NCBI RefSeq assembly: GCF_013823965.1
Contig: NZ_PNNA01000066.1
Span: 1-64,000 of the forward strand
Direction: 5' to 3'
Source: Flavobacterium sp.
GTDB taxonomy: Bacteria; Bacteroidota; Bacteroidia; Flavobacteriales; Flavobacteriaceae
DNA: 64,000 bases
Shown: positions 9,870 to 19,212 of the stretch, piece by piece
Position numbering within the stretch: the first letter of the stretch is position 1
Layout: each line of letters opens with the position of its first letter
The notes under the pieces: generated by a model
Databases searched by the model: none
Told to the model about the DNA's origin: nothing
The model's input: only the letters and a program-made list of their open reading frames with translations
Translations under genes and position numbers: made by a program

Positions 9870-11633
9870 TTAAAAATCAAATTTATAATTGGCTCCCAAA
9901 ACTACCTGAAATCCCTGAACCGGATAATCCAACCATTTTTGATAGGCTTTATTGGTGATGTTATTGGCTCTTAAAAAAGCCGTCAATCTGTCGCTATATT
10001 TGAAACCCAAATGCGCATTTACATCAAAATAACTATCTAAAGTAATTGGACTTGGAGGCGTTATATAAACAATGTCCGTATTCAATTTTTGGTCTTTTCG
10101 TTCCCCAACATAGAACACATTCACTCCCGCATACCATTTTTCAGTGATGTTGAAATCTATGGTAGAACTCAATTTTATTGCCGGTAAATTCCAGGCTTCT
10201 CCCTGAAATTCGTTGGTGTAACTGCTAAAAGTTCCGTTGATGCCAAAAGTCACATCATCTGAAAAATCAGCTTTTAATTCTCCATAAAAACTCACGGTTT
10301 TTGTGTCATCGTAAACCACTTGAAAGGAATTCCCAAAAGCATAATCTTCATTCGTGCTGTTTTCGTTGTAATCGTTGCTTTTGAACAAGGCTTTATTTCT
10401 TTCATTCACATAAGAACCTCGAAGATTGTAACTCACATTGTTGGCTAATTTTCCTTTCAAACCGGCAAAAATATCATATTGCTTGTCCGTTGGTTTAATG
10501 TCCAGTGTTGGAGAAAAATAGGGATTTTCATTAACAAAATCCGAATAAGTGTTTTGTTCCAAATCACCTACAGCGCCAGCATAAAAAATCATCAAATCGC
10601 CCACGACTTTATAAGAAACATCAATTTTTGGATAAATTAAAAAGCTATTGTTGTCGTTTTCCAAATCCATACTGTAGAACAACCCCGCACCAATATTCAA
10701 TGTCCAATCCGTTCCCTGCATGACATAACTAGGCGCAATTCCAAAATTAGTAAAACCGTATTTTACCGGGTTTGCATTCGTATTCCAATAGTTTTTTTCG
10801 AAACTTCCGGCGAGATAATCCACAATCAAATTTGTTTTTATTGCTGTGTCGTTGATTTCAAATTCGAAAGATGGCTTCGCATAAAATCTATTTTCCGAAG
10901 ACCCAAAAACATCCGAAAAATGATTGAATCTCACGCTTGCTTCTTTCACGATACTTCCTTCAAGTGCAATTTTACTTCCTAAATAGATGCTGTTGTAACT
11001 TTGCTGCGGATTTATTCCGTTTATCAAATTAGCTCTGTCATTTGCATTTAGCGAACTGCCAAAATCCATTGGCAATCCATACCAATTATAGATTTGGTTT
11101 TGATAGCCCAAATCTAAATTCCAAGACAACTCTTTTTCGCGAATTCCATAAGTCAAATCAATGGAAGTGTCATAAAAAGAATCGTCCAGTTCCACACTTT
11201 TTATGCCGCCTTGCGAGGAAAGGTGACGAAACATTCCGCCCAAATAATTATTGGCGCCAAGCTCTTGATTCACGAATAATTCTCCGTTAAAAACTCCGTA
11301 GTTTCCACCTCCAAAAGTCGCATAATTATTATACAAATGGGCTTGCTTTTCTTTTTCGACCCCTTCGGCTTTTCCTTTTGATGGCGTAAAAGTGGAGGCT
11401 ACCGGAAAGGAAAAAATGTTGTATTTTATGGTTTCTTTTTTAGCATTTCCTTCGTCGTCAAGCACGGGAATTTCTTTTACTTTAAAGGCATCAGAAATGG
11501 TTGGCGTATATGGTTTGACAACGTTTACGACTTCCGTCCCAATGTTTTCTTCTTTTTTTTGGGAGAAAGAAAATTGAAAACTTAATAAAAGACAGATAGA
11601 TAAAAGACGAAGAGATGATAGACTATTTAACAT
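9870..11633 (-). CDS. TonB-dependent-receptor-like outer-membrane beta-barrel protein
   Basis: This 587-aa protein has a signal peptide (about residues 1-24, ending FSFSQ). It then has a short periplasmic segment with VVNVVKPYTPTISDAFKVK, followed by a long series of alternating aromatic/polar strands ending in GANYKFDF, a typical outer-membrane barrel C-terminus. The late region (YFDVNAHLGFKYSDRLTAFL, then RANNITNKAYQKW) resembles the last strands of TonB-dependent receptors. A plug domain is not recognisable, so it is either a barrel without plug or a very divergent one. It lies downstream of the large TPR gene, separated by a four-helix-bundle gene. Its signal-peptide codons overlap a repeat that flanks that gene. 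Substrate unknown. Confidence 0.72.
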   Translation of the reverse strand: MLNSLSSLRLLSICLLLSFQFSFSQKKEENIGTEVVNVVKPYTPTISDAFKVKEIPVLDDEGNAKKETIKYNIFSFPVASTFTPSKGKAEGVEKEKQAHLYNNYATFGGGNYGVFNGELFVNQELGANNYLGGMFRHLSSQGGIKSVELDDSFYDTSIDLTYGIREKELSWNLDLGYQNQIYNWYGLPMDFGSSLNANDRANLINGINPQQSYNSIYLGSKIALEGSIVKEASVRFNHFSDVFGSSENRFYAKPSFEFEINDTAIKTNLIVDYLAGSFEKNYWNTNANPVKYGFTNFGIAPSYVMQGTDWTLNIGAGLFYSMDLENDNNSFLIYPKIDVSYKVVGDLMIFYAGAVGDLEQNTYSDFVNENPYFSPTLDIKPTDKQYDIFAGLKGKLANNVSYNLRGSYVNERNKALFKSNDYNENSTNEDYAFGNSFQVVYDDTKTVSFYGELKADFSDDVTFGINGTFSSYTNEFQGEAWNLPAIKLSSTIDFNITEKWYAGVNVFYVGERKDQKLNTDIVYITPPSPITLDSYFDVNAHLGFKYSDRLTAFLRANNITNKAYQKWLDYPVQGFQVVLGANYKFDF

Positions 11634-12029
11634 AAATTATTGGTTTAATGTATTTTGGAAAGACATTGTTGCTTTTTGAAATTCTTCTATTTTATTTTCA
11701 ATATGCTGCGATAAATCATCTGCAACATAATTTTGGCTATTAGCCAACAACAATTGAGTTTGAAGTTCGAATGACGAACCTAACGAAATATCTAAAAAAT
11801 GACTGAAGGACTTATTAGTTCTACTTGAGCCTTCTGCTATATTAGATGGCATAGAAACAGAACATCTATTCATTTGACTTGTCAACCCAAACTTTTCTGA
11901 ACTTGGAAAACTTGACGATAATTTAAAAATCTCCTTTGCCAATTCCATTGCCATTTGCCATATTTTTAGTTTTTTAAAATTATGCCTCTTAAATTCACTC
12001 ATATTACTTCATCTTTTATCTATTCGTCT
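11591..12029. repeat. Imperfect 22-bp inverted repeats flanking the four-helix-bundle gene
   Basis: The left copy is at 11591-11612 (GACAGATAGATAAAAGACGA and two more bases). The right copy is at 12008-12029 in inverted orientation. By my alignment 19 of 22 positions match. The left copy lies inside the signal-peptide codons of the outer-membrane protein gene; the right copy lies between the four-helix-bundle gene and the TPR gene. Confidence 0.6.
11637..12002 (-). CDS. Four-helix-bundle protein (23S rRNA intervening-sequence family)
   Basis: This 121-aa protein matches the four-helix-bundle family first noted in intervening sequences of 23S rRNA genes. Features: KKLKIWQMAMELAKEIF near the N-terminus, a central LTSQMNRCSVSMPSNIAEGS, and FLDISLGSSFELQTQLLLA. 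The family folds into a pentamer-forming helical bundle of unknown function, and members are often found as isolated, possibly mobile genes in Bacteroidetes. Here it separates two genes that otherwise look like an operon (TPR protein and outer-membrane barrel) and is flanked by 22-bp imperfect inverted repeats, consistent with an insertion. Confidence 0.88.
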   Translation of the reverse strand: MSEFKRHNFKKLKIWQMAMELAKEIFKLSSSFPSSEKFGLTSQMNRCSVSMPSNIAEGSSRTNKSFSHFLDISLGSSFELQTQLLLANSQNYVADDLSQHIENKIEEFQKATMSFQNTLNQ

Positions 12030-12042
12030 ATTATCTATCAGT

Positions 12043-15000
12043 CTAATTTGTTATCGATGAATTTGTTTTGGATTCTTCATTTTTAATCCTGTCCAATTCC
12101 GTTTGGGCTTCTGAAACTACATCTGGGAAATCGGTAAAGTTTTTTATCACGCTGTCCAAAATATAAGTTGCTTGAAAACTATCCTTCAATCCATAGAAAT
12201 TCTTCGCCATCAAGATTAATCCTTTCGCTCCAAAATATTTGTAACTGGAATAATTCTTGGCCAATTTTTGAACTACCGTATTCGAAGCTTCGAATTTTTC
12301 GTCCTTGTTTTTGAAATAAGCATCATAATACAAAGCTTCGGCAGCCAATTCTCCTTGGGCAATGGTTTGCAATTTGGCGTAAGCTGTACGAGCTTTGGTC
12401 TCATCACCTGTTTGAATGGCGGAACGAGCAATAATAATTTGAGCATCACTTTTTACATTATCATCTGTTTTGGGATTTGCCAAAACTTTTTCGGCATACA
12501 CAACTGAATTGTCGTAATCTTTTTTGTCGTAGTAACAGCGCATCAAATTAGACTGGGCGAAAGTTTTGTTTTGAGGAAAATCGGCTTCGTTTTCCAATCG
12601 AGACAAAACTGTAATCGCTTTAGAATTATCATTGCTTTTCAAGAAAATTTGCGCCAATCGTGCCAAAGATTGTTCTGTGAATTCGCTTCGAGGTTCTCCG
12701 ATAACATATTCATAATTAGGAACTGATTTACTTTCCTGCGCATCTGAAAAATAAGATTGTGCCAAATAAAAATTAGCTTTCAAGGAGTGAATTCCGTTTG
12801 GAAATTTGGAAACATACCCGTTAAATCCAGTAATGGCTTGTTTGACATTGTTTTGCAAATATTGTTTTTCGGCGGCTTCATAAGTGTCATTATCCAATTC
12901 AGCATCGGTAACAGCAACAAAATCCAAGGTGCGAACCCAAGTGGCATACTCATCGACATTTCCGTTATCGACATAAATCAAACGTGCTGTGGAAACCGCT
13001 TCGAGTGCTTCGGGAGTTTTAGGAAAATCGGCAGCTACTTTCTTGAATTTCGTCAAGGCTTGCTCGTCTTTATCGGAATTATAATAAATCAATCCTTGGC
13101 GCAAAATCGCTTTCGAAGTGTAAGAACCTTTCTTGAATTCAGCATTCAATCGATCGTAGGTTTTTATGGCAAGGTCTGGTTTGTTCTCGGCAACATAAGT
13201 ATTTCCGAGTTCAAACAAAACATCGTCCCTGTATTCTGATTTTGGATACAATTGTAAAAACGCATTGAGTTCCGTTATTTTTTTGTCGTTTTTAGAGACA
13301 AACCCGTAGCAAACGGCTTTTTGAAAATAAGCATAATCTGCATCAAAACTTTTCAATTCGATTACCTTATTGTATGCTTCCAAAGCTGAAGTATATTTTG
13401 AAGTTACAAATCTGCAATCGCCCAAACGCAAGTAAGAATCATGCAAACGCACTTTGTCATCTTTCACGTTATCAATCTGGTTTTGGAAATAATTTCCGGC
13501 CTGGTCGTATTCCTTCAACTTGAAATACGCATAGGCAATATTGTAATTACTGTTTTTGTATTCCGGCGTTTCCTTGGTAGCTGACAAACCTTGAAATTGT
13601 TTGTAACTCAACAAAGCATTGTCAAAATCATCCAAAACATATTCGGTTTCACCTTTCCAGAAAGTGGCACGAGCCGTGAATTTGGGGTCTTTTTGAACGT
13701 CTAAAGAATTCGAGAACAGTGCTGCTGCCGCTTGATACTTTCCATCGTTGTATTCTTCCAATCCACGATAAAAAGTCACTTTTTGATAGGCCAATTTATT
13801 TTCGGGAGATTTATTCTTTTCCAATAAAACCAAAGCTTCCTTGTAGTTTTTTGATGAAATATAGGAATCAATCAACAACTTTTCAATCTCGGATTTGCTG
13901 GCATTGTTTGGATATTTCTTTATAAAACTCGTCAAAACCGATGGAACATTTTGGTAGGAATTCCCTATTTCGTAACTCAATTTAGCATAATTTAAATTCG
14001 CATCTTCTTGAATGGCTGCTTCAAATTCCATTTCGGAAGCGTTTTTGAAAGCGTTCAAGGCTTGTTGTTTTTTGTCTAAATTGAGGTAACTTTCACCCAA
14101 ATGATAATAGGCATTTTGAGCCACAAAATCTTTTCCGTCTATGATTTTATTGAATTGTGAAATGGCATTTTCATAATCCTTTTGCTTGTAATAAGCATAT
14201 CCCAATTGGTAGAAATCGGTATTGTTCCATTTGCCTTTTTTGCCTTTATACAAAGTTAAAAACGGAATGGATTTGTCGTATTTTTTGAGATTAAAATAGC
14301 TTTCGCCAATGATTTTATTCAATTCTGATTTTTCGACAGGATTTGATTTTTCCATTGCTTTCAAACCTAGATCAATCGCTTTTTCGAAATTTCCCAATTT
14401 GAAATTCATGTCGGCTTGGTAATACGACAATTTTTCTTTGTACTTTTCTTCTCCCGAGACTTCGTCAAAATACTTGGTTGCCTGTTTGTAATCGTCTCCT
14501 TCGTAAGCCATAAAACCCAAATAATACTTGGCTTGCGAGCCGTATTCGGCAGAATTCACCACTTTATTGAAATAGGAAGTGGCTTCCTTTTTATTTTTGG
14601 AAACAAAAAAACTATATGCTTTTTGAAAATTGTACTGATCGCTGTCGTTTCCACTCAAATTGCCTTCGTCCACTTTATCGAACCATTCCAAAGCTTGGGG
14701 ATAATTTCCTTGTTTGAAATAATAATGTGCCACTTCAATGTAAGCTTGATTTTGTTTCACGCTTGTTGGATAATCCGTAACAAAGTGCTCCATCAATACG
14801 TCTGCGTTGGGTTGATTGGTACGAATGGCGCAATTGGCAACATAATAAGAACAGTCTGAAATCAGTTCTTCATTGGCCGCAGCCGATTTTACTTTTTCGA
14901 AAATAATTTGGGCAGAAGCATATTGCCCTTCTTTGTACAAAGAAAGTGCTTTGTCAAAATCTTTCGAATCGTGGGTATAAATTGCTGATTTTTGAGCCAA

Positions 15001-15057
15001 AACGGATACCGATTGGACAAAAATTACTAAAAAGAAAAGCCAAGAAAGGTTACGCAT
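12043..15057 (-). CDS. Large tetratricopeptide-repeat periplasmic protein
   Basis: This 1004-aa protein has a signal peptide (residues 1-21, ending VLAQ) and is then almost entirely TPR units, recognisable by recurring patterns such as AYYKQKDYENAISQFNKII, YYHLGESYLNLDKKQQALNAF and ALYYDAYFKNKDEKFEAS. TPR arrays form superhelical protein-binding surfaces. The position upstream of an outer-membrane barrel gene, same strand, suggests a periplasmic scaffold working with that barrel; this is inference from context. No catalytic motif was seen. The C-terminus is short and Ser/Asn-rich. Confidence 0.88.
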   Translation of the reverse strand: MRNLSWLFFLVIFVQSVSVLAQKSAIYTHDSKDFDKALSLYKEGQYASAQIIFEKVKSAAANEELISDCSYYVANCAIRTNQPNADVLMEHFVTDYPTSVKQNQAYIEVAHYYFKQGNYPQALEWFDKVDEGNLSGNDSDQYNFQKAYSFFVSKNKKEATSYFNKVVNSAEYGSQAKYYLGFMAYEGDDYKQATKYFDEVSGEEKYKEKLSYYQADMNFKLGNFEKAIDLGLKAMEKSNPVEKSELNKIIGESYFNLKKYDKSIPFLTLYKGKKGKWNNTDFYQLGYAYYKQKDYENAISQFNKIIDGKDFVAQNAYYHLGESYLNLDKKQQALNAFKNASEMEFEAAIQEDANLNYAKLSYEIGNSYQNVPSVLTSFIKKYPNNASKSEIEKLLIDSYISSKNYKEALVLLEKNKSPENKLAYQKVTFYRGLEEYNDGKYQAAAALFSNSLDVQKDPKFTARATFWKGETEYVLDDFDNALLSYKQFQGLSATKETPEYKNSNYNIAYAYFKLKEYDQAGNYFQNQIDNVKDDKVRLHDSYLRLGDCRFVTSKYTSALEAYNKVIELKSFDADYAYFQKAVCYGFVSKNDKKITELNAFLQLYPKSEYRDDVLFELGNTYVAENKPDLAIKTYDRLNAEFKKGSYTSKAILRQGLIYYNSDKDEQALTKFKKVAADFPKTPEALEAVSTARLIYVDNGNVDEYATWVRTLDFVAVTDAELDNDTYEAAEKQYLQNNVKQAITGFNGYVSKFPNGIHSLKANFYLAQSYFSDAQESKSVPNYEYVIGEPRSEFTEQSLARLAQIFLKSNDNSKAITVLSRLENEADFPQNKTFAQSNLMRCYYDKKDYDNSVVYAEKVLANPKTDDNVKSDAQIIIARSAIQTGDETKARTAYAKLQTIAQGELAAEALYYDAYFKNKDEKFEASNTVVQKLAKNYSSYKYFGAKGLILMAKNFYGLKDSFQATYILDSVIKNFTDFPDVVSEAQTELDRIKNEESKTNSSITN

Positions 15058-15287
15058 TGTAGTTTTGATTTAAAAATTCAAATGTATCGTATTCTGTACG
15101 GTATAACGGTGGGCTATTTGTTTTTATTATGAACATCTTTTTAAACAATCGGGAATTTGAATCTGGAAATTAGTTTTGAAAGTGTTCTGTCAGGGATACT
15201 AATTTTAGTATTTCTCTTATATTGGGCAAAATTTATTTTGAATGCATCCGTTATCTTGTTACTTTTACCCAATAAACAATTCATGTT

Positions 15288-15971
15288 ATGTCTCAATCTG
15301 TACTTTCTCTAAAAAATGCGACTATTGCTCAAGATGGAAAAATTATTTTATCAAAAATAAACCTCGAAGTTAATCACGGTGAATTCATTTACATCATCGG
15401 AAAAACAGGTTCTGGAAAAAGTACTTTCATGAAAGCACTTTATGCCGATTTACCTTTGGCTGAAGGTGAAGGAAGAATTGTTGATTTTGATTTAGCCACT
15501 CTAAAAGAAGATGACATTCCGTTTTTGAGAAGAAAAATAGGTTTTGTTTTTCAAGATTTTAAATTACTACCGGATCGTACCGTAAAAGACAATTTATTGT
15601 TTGTTTTGAAAGCCACGGGATGGAAAAACGAGATTGACATCGAAAACAAAATCGACGAAGTTTTGACCAAAGTGGGAATGAACAAATATGCCGATAAAAT
15701 GCCACACCAACTTTCTGGAGGAGAGCAACAAAGAGTTGCCATTGCTCGTGCTTTACTCAACAATCCCGAATTCATCCTTGCCGATGAACCAACAGGAAAT
15801 CTGGATCCCCAGACCAGCATTGAAGTGCTTGATGTTTTGAGAAAAATAAACGCCAACGGAAAAACGGTTATTATGGCTACCCACGATTATGCCTTGTTGA
15901 TGAAGTTTCCTTCCAAAACGTTGAAATGTGAAGACATGAAACTTTTTGAAGTAGTTCAAAAAACAGTGTAA
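15288..15971 (+). CDS. ftsE: FtsE-type ABC transporter ATP-binding protein
   Basis: This 227-aa ABC ATPase shows Walker [10 protein letters not shown] (about residues 38-46), Q-loop FVFQDFKLL, signature LSGGEQQR, Walker B FILADEP and the H-loop ATHDY. Length and the sequence around [10 protein letters not shown] fit FtsE, which with FtsX regulates cell-wall hydrolases at division. No ftsX is adjacent; instead the stop codon overlaps the next gene's start by one base (TAATG), coupling it to a glycosyltransferase. A generic LolD/MacB-type ATPase is the alternative. The 230-nt upstream gap holds the divergent start region with the TPR gene. Confidence 0.85.
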   Translation: MSQSVLSLKNATIAQDGKIILSKINLEVNHGEFIYIIGKTGSGKSTFMKALYADLPLAEGEGRIVDFDLATLKEDDIPFLRRKIGFVFQDFKLLPDRTVKDNLLFVLKATGWKNEIDIENKIDEVLTKVGMNKYADKMPHQLSGGEQQRVAIARALLNNPEFILADEPTGNLDPQTSIEVLDVLRKINANGKTVIMATHDYALLMKFPSKTLKCEDMKLFEVVQKTV

Positions 15972-16852
15972 TGCTTTCGATACTCATTCCGGTTTATAAT
16001 TACAATGTTTATCCGCTGGTTTCGGAGTTGTACAAACAATGCTTGGAATGCGAGATTGATTTTGAGATTATCGTTTATAATGACGGTGGAACTCAATTTG
16101 AACATGAAAATTTAAAAATCAAGGAATTAGTTTATTGCAACTACATTTCTTCTTCTAAAAACAAAGGCAGGACACAAGCAAGAAATACTCTTTCAAATAA
16201 CGCTAAATTCCAATGCCTCTTATTTTTAGATGCGGATGTAATTCCGTCAACCAACCTTTTTATAAAAAATTACTTAGACTGCATACTAGAAAGCAATTAC
16301 GATGTACTAATTGGTGGCTGCTCCTATAAAATTGAATCTCTGAATGAGCACAATCATTTAAGGTTTTATTACGGGACAAAGAGAGAGCAACAAAGTGCTT
16401 TGACCCGAAATCAAAAAAAATATGCATATATTCTTTCTGGAAACATGTTAATCAAAAAAAAAGTTTTTGAAAGTGTTAATTACAAAGAAGCCGAAAAATA
16501 TTATGGTATGGATATTTTTTTGTCTTATAATTTAATGATGAACCGAAATACTGTTTATCACATTGACAATAGTGTCTATCATTTGGGGTTGGAAAATGAC
16601 ACTGTTTTTTTTGAAAAATGTTTAGCATCTGTAAAAAGCAGAAAAGAAACATTACTTCATATGCCTCGAATCGAAGAAATAAATTCGTTAATAAAATATT
16701 ACAAAATACTTAATAAGTATAAAATCACTGGCTTAACAAAACTATTGTTTTTACTTTTAAAACCGTTATTGAAAAAATTAATTCTAAAAAAACACCCTTA
16801 TTTAGTCTGTTTGGATTTGTATCGATTGGGTTATATGAGTACTTTAAAATAG
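15971..16852 (+). CDS. Glycosyltransferase family 2
   Basis: This 293-aa protein has a GT-A fold: N-terminal SILIPVYNYNVYPLVSEL, then the nucleotide-sugar/metal-binding LDADV (DxD-like), and a mid-region GNMLIKKKVFE. It probably transfers a sugar from a nucleotide donor during surface-polysaccharide assembly. It is translationally coupled to ftsE and converges with the next glycosyltransferase gene, 3 nt away. Donor and acceptor cannot be told from sequence. The C-terminus is basic and hydrophobic (LLFLLLKPLLKKLILKK), suggesting membrane association. Confidence 0.88.
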   Translation: MLSILIPVYNYNVYPLVSELYKQCLECEIDFEIIVYNDGGTQFEHENLKIKELVYCNYISSSKNKGRTQARNTLSNNAKFQCLLFLDADVIPSTNLFIKNYLDCILESNYDVLIGGCSYKIESLNEHNHLRFYYGTKREQQSALTRNQKKYAYILSGNMLIKKKVFESVNYKEAEKYYGMDIFLSYNLMMNRNTVYHIDNSVYHLGLENDTVFFEKCLASVKSRKETLLHMPRIEEINSLIKYYKILNKYKITGLTKLLFLLLKPLLKKLILKKHPYLVCLDLYRLGYMSTLK

Positions 16853-16855
16853 TAC

Positions 16856-17944
16856 TTACACAATACTTTCAAAAAGCAATTTCCATTGTTGCATTATGCT
16901 GTCAATATCATATTTACCAATGCTTTCTTGAGCATTTTTACCCATTTGCAACCTCAAATTTTCATCCTCGATCAAAAGATTTACTTTCTCCATAAACGCT
17001 TCTTCATCTCCAAATCGTATCAAAAATCCATTCCTATTATTTTCAATAATATCTTTTGGTCCACGGCGACAATCAAAAGAAACACAGGCCAAACCAGATG
17101 CCATAGCTTCAATTAAAACCATACCAAAACCTTCGAATCTTGACGTTAATAAAAAGAAAGATGCTTCAAGATATTTTTCGTTAATATTTCTGACGGCATC
17201 ATAAAAAACAACGTTTTTGTTAATTCCCAATATATTTGAAACCGATTTTAAATCAATATTAGAATCTGATTCACCATAAATTTCTAAAACCCAATCAGGA
17301 TGTTTGACAACTACTTTTTTCCAAATTGACAACATTACTTCAAAATTTTTCTGATAGCTATGTCTTCCAACTGCAATAACTTTTTTCGAGTTATAATTTG
17401 GTTCATTATCGGTAAAAAACCATAGTGGATTTGGAATAACAACTAAATTATTAGAATTGAATTCATTTTTAAAATCATCAACTGGAGCTATAATTTTTGA
17501 GAATTGCGCAGCACAAATATCAAAGAATTTATATTTGAAACTATTTAAAATATAATTACAAATTCTATTTCCTTTCTCTTCTGTATGCCTAGTTCCATGA
17601 CATTCGAAAATTATTTTTTGCTCTACAGAAATCAAAAACGGAATCGCATACCCTTTATACCCATTATCACAAACAACAATAATATCAGGCTTAATTTTTT
17701 CGATGTGTTTTTTTAAAATTTTTGAATAATTATACAAATAAGTAAAAACACTGCCTGAAACTTGCTCAGAATAAAATTTTATATTGTCATTAAAATCATA
17801 ATGCTTATTGTCAATACCTGAATTGGTAGATAGGATACTAATCTCATAATTATACCTATCAATTAAATAATTAGTTTTTGTAGAAAGTACTCTTTGGACA
17901 CCTCCTGCCCCCTCAACGAATGGAGTTATATAAAGAATCTTCAT
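16856..17944 (-). CDS. Glycosyltransferase family 4 (GT-B)
   Basis: This 362-aa retaining glycosyltransferase shows the GT4 pattern: N-terminal PFVEGAGGVQRVL, a central VIPNPLW and VGRHSYQKNFE, and the donor-binding EGFGMVLIEAMASGLACV with the E-x7-E motif. It likely adds a sugar in O-antigen or capsule synthesis. It overlaps the upstream fdtA-like gene by 4 nt (ATGA), so the two are probably translated together. Confidence 0.92.
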   Translation of the reverse strand: MKILYITPFVEGAGGVQRVLSTKTNYLIDRYNYEISILSTNSGIDNKHYDFNDNIKFYSEQVSGSVFTYLYNYSKILKKHIEKIKPDIIVVCDNGYKGYAIPFLISVEQKIIFECHGTRHTEEKGNRICNYILNSFKYKFFDICAAQFSKIIAPVDDFKNEFNSNNLVVIPNPLWFFTDNEPNYNSKKVIAVGRHSYQKNFEVMLSIWKKVVVKHPDWVLEIYGESDSNIDLKSVSNILGINKNVVFYDAVRNINEKYLEASFFLLTSRFEGFGMVLIEAMASGLACVSFDCRRGPKDIIENNRNGFLIRFGDEEAFMEKVNLLIEDENLRLQMGKNAQESIGKYDIDSIMQQWKLLFESIV

Positions 17945-18339
17945 TTTTTAGAATCTAAAAATGCGTCATACTCCCGAATATAATCGGACTCATCAAAAAC
18001 ATCTGAAGCAATGACAAGACAAACAGCTCCTGACGAAAAATTTTGCAATTCACGCCAAATTCCAGTGGCTATAGGCAAACCTATATTGGGTTTATTCAAA
18101 AGAACGGTTCTTTTTTCGAACCCATCATCAAGAACGACTTCAAAACTACCGCTTAAAGCAATCAAAATTTCGTGCTGGTTTATATGGGAATGTCCTCCTC
18201 TAAAAGCGTTACTGGGAACATCAAAAAGATAATAAATTCGTTTGAATTCAAAGGGCAAAACATCATTTTGAATAAAGGCCAAATTTCCGCGAGTATCTTC
18301 TACAACTGGAAAATTCAGGAATTGAATATCGTTAAGCAT
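17941..18339 (-). CDS. fdtA: dTDP-6-deoxy-hexos-4-ulose 3,4-ketoisomerase (FdtA/QdtA family)
   Basis: This 132-aa single-domain cupin belongs to the FdtA/QdtA (WxcM-like) family, which moves the keto group of dTDP-4-keto-6-deoxyglucose from C4 to C3 ahead of transamination. Visible signatures are VEDTRGNLAFIQ, the RGGHSHINQHEIL strand with its paired histidines (about residues 47-57), and SGSFEVVLDDG. The product would be substrate for the DegT aminotransferase at 25931-27028. FdtA (galacto) and QdtA (gluco) cannot be told apart here, so the symbol is family-level. It overlaps the upstream glycosyltransferase by 8 nt. Confidence 0.85.
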   Translation of the reverse strand: MLNDIQFLNFPVVEDTRGNLAFIQNDVLPFEFKRIYYLFDVPSNAFRGGHSHINQHEILIALSGSFEVVLDDGFEKRTVLLNKPNIGLPIATGIWRELQNFSSGAVCLVIASDVFDESDYIREYDAFLDSKK

Positions 18340-19189
18340 TGCTTCGGTTTTTTAATTTGTAATAATCAGCTTTTCCTTGGTTTGCATTTTTTATGGCAGC
18401 AACAACCTGACTTAATTTTAGTTTTTTTTGTTTCAAATCGAAAAAAATCTTGGTTGCCAAGCTCTTAAAATAACTCACTTCTACAACTCTTGCTAAAAAA
18501 GCTCCTTGCACATAATAGCGTTTTGAAAAATCCAGTTTTTCATTTGAAGAAAGTTCAGGATGCATTGCAATTACGTTTGGCATAAAGGCAATTTGCTGAT
18601 TTGTATTTTTTATATCTGACAAAAAAACAGCTTCTTCTGCCATTTCAAATTGACTTCCAAGACCAAAATCTTCATCAAATACAACACCTGATTTGTCTAA
18701 AATCGACTTATTTAAACTTATTTCTACAGACAAAACATTGAATAATTCCATTAAACTCAAATTCATTTTTGCTAATGGAAAATACTTTTTGAATAACACC
18801 CCATTAGGTTTTTCTATGCAAAAACTAATCGCGGCTTTGTTATTGTATTGATTGTAAGCTCGAATAATTGTTGCGTCAAAATCTTTTTTATAAACTACAT
18901 CATCGTCGGCAATTAAAACAATTTTACCTTTAGCATTTTTTAAAGCCAAATTTCTGCTTTTTGACAATCCTTTTTCAAAAGAATTGATGACTCGAACGGA
19001 AGGAAAGTCTGAAACTAACAGATTATTTTCCTGGGTTTGATTGATGATTAAAATAGAATATTCGGAAAAATGGCAAAAAGGAAACATAGGAATCAAAAAG
19101 TCCAAAACGTTTCGATTCATAGTCGAAATCAGAATTTCTAAATCTTGGTTTTTAAATTCGTTTGTCAATTTGTTAGTATATTTACACAA
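18332..19189 (-). CDS. Glycosyltransferase family 2
   Basis: This 285-aa GT-A-type glycosyltransferase has a canonical start of the fold (LEILISTMNRNV), the donor-binding region KGLSKSRNLALKNAKGKIVL and the metal-binding triad ADDDV. A C-terminal part rich in Lys and aromatic residues follows. It is the first gene of the minus-strand run glycosyltransferase - fdtA - GT4, all with overlapping ends. It is divergent from the next glycosyltransferase gene at 19213. Confidence 0.88.
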   Translation of the reverse strand: MCKYTNKLTNEFKNQDLEILISTMNRNVLDFLIPMFPFCHFSEYSILIINQTQENNLLVSDFPSVRVINSFEKGLSKSRNLALKNAKGKIVLIADDDVVYKKDFDATIIRAYNQYNNKAAISFCIEKPNGVLFKKYFPLAKMNLSLMELFNVLSVEISLNKSILDKSGVVFDEDFGLGSQFEMAEEAVFLSDIKNTNQQIAFMPNVIAMHPELSSNEKLDFSKRYYVQGAFLARVVEVSYFKSLATKIFFDLKQKKLKLSQVVAAIKNANQGKADYYKLKNRSNA

Positions 19190-19212
19190 ATATAGAAATT
19201 TATGTCAGCCAA

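Noticed and set aside
16832..16860. Small palindrome AGTACT...AGTACT between two convergent glycosyltransferase genes
   Set aside because: It is short, lies at the end of a coding region and has no T-run, so it is not a credible terminator.
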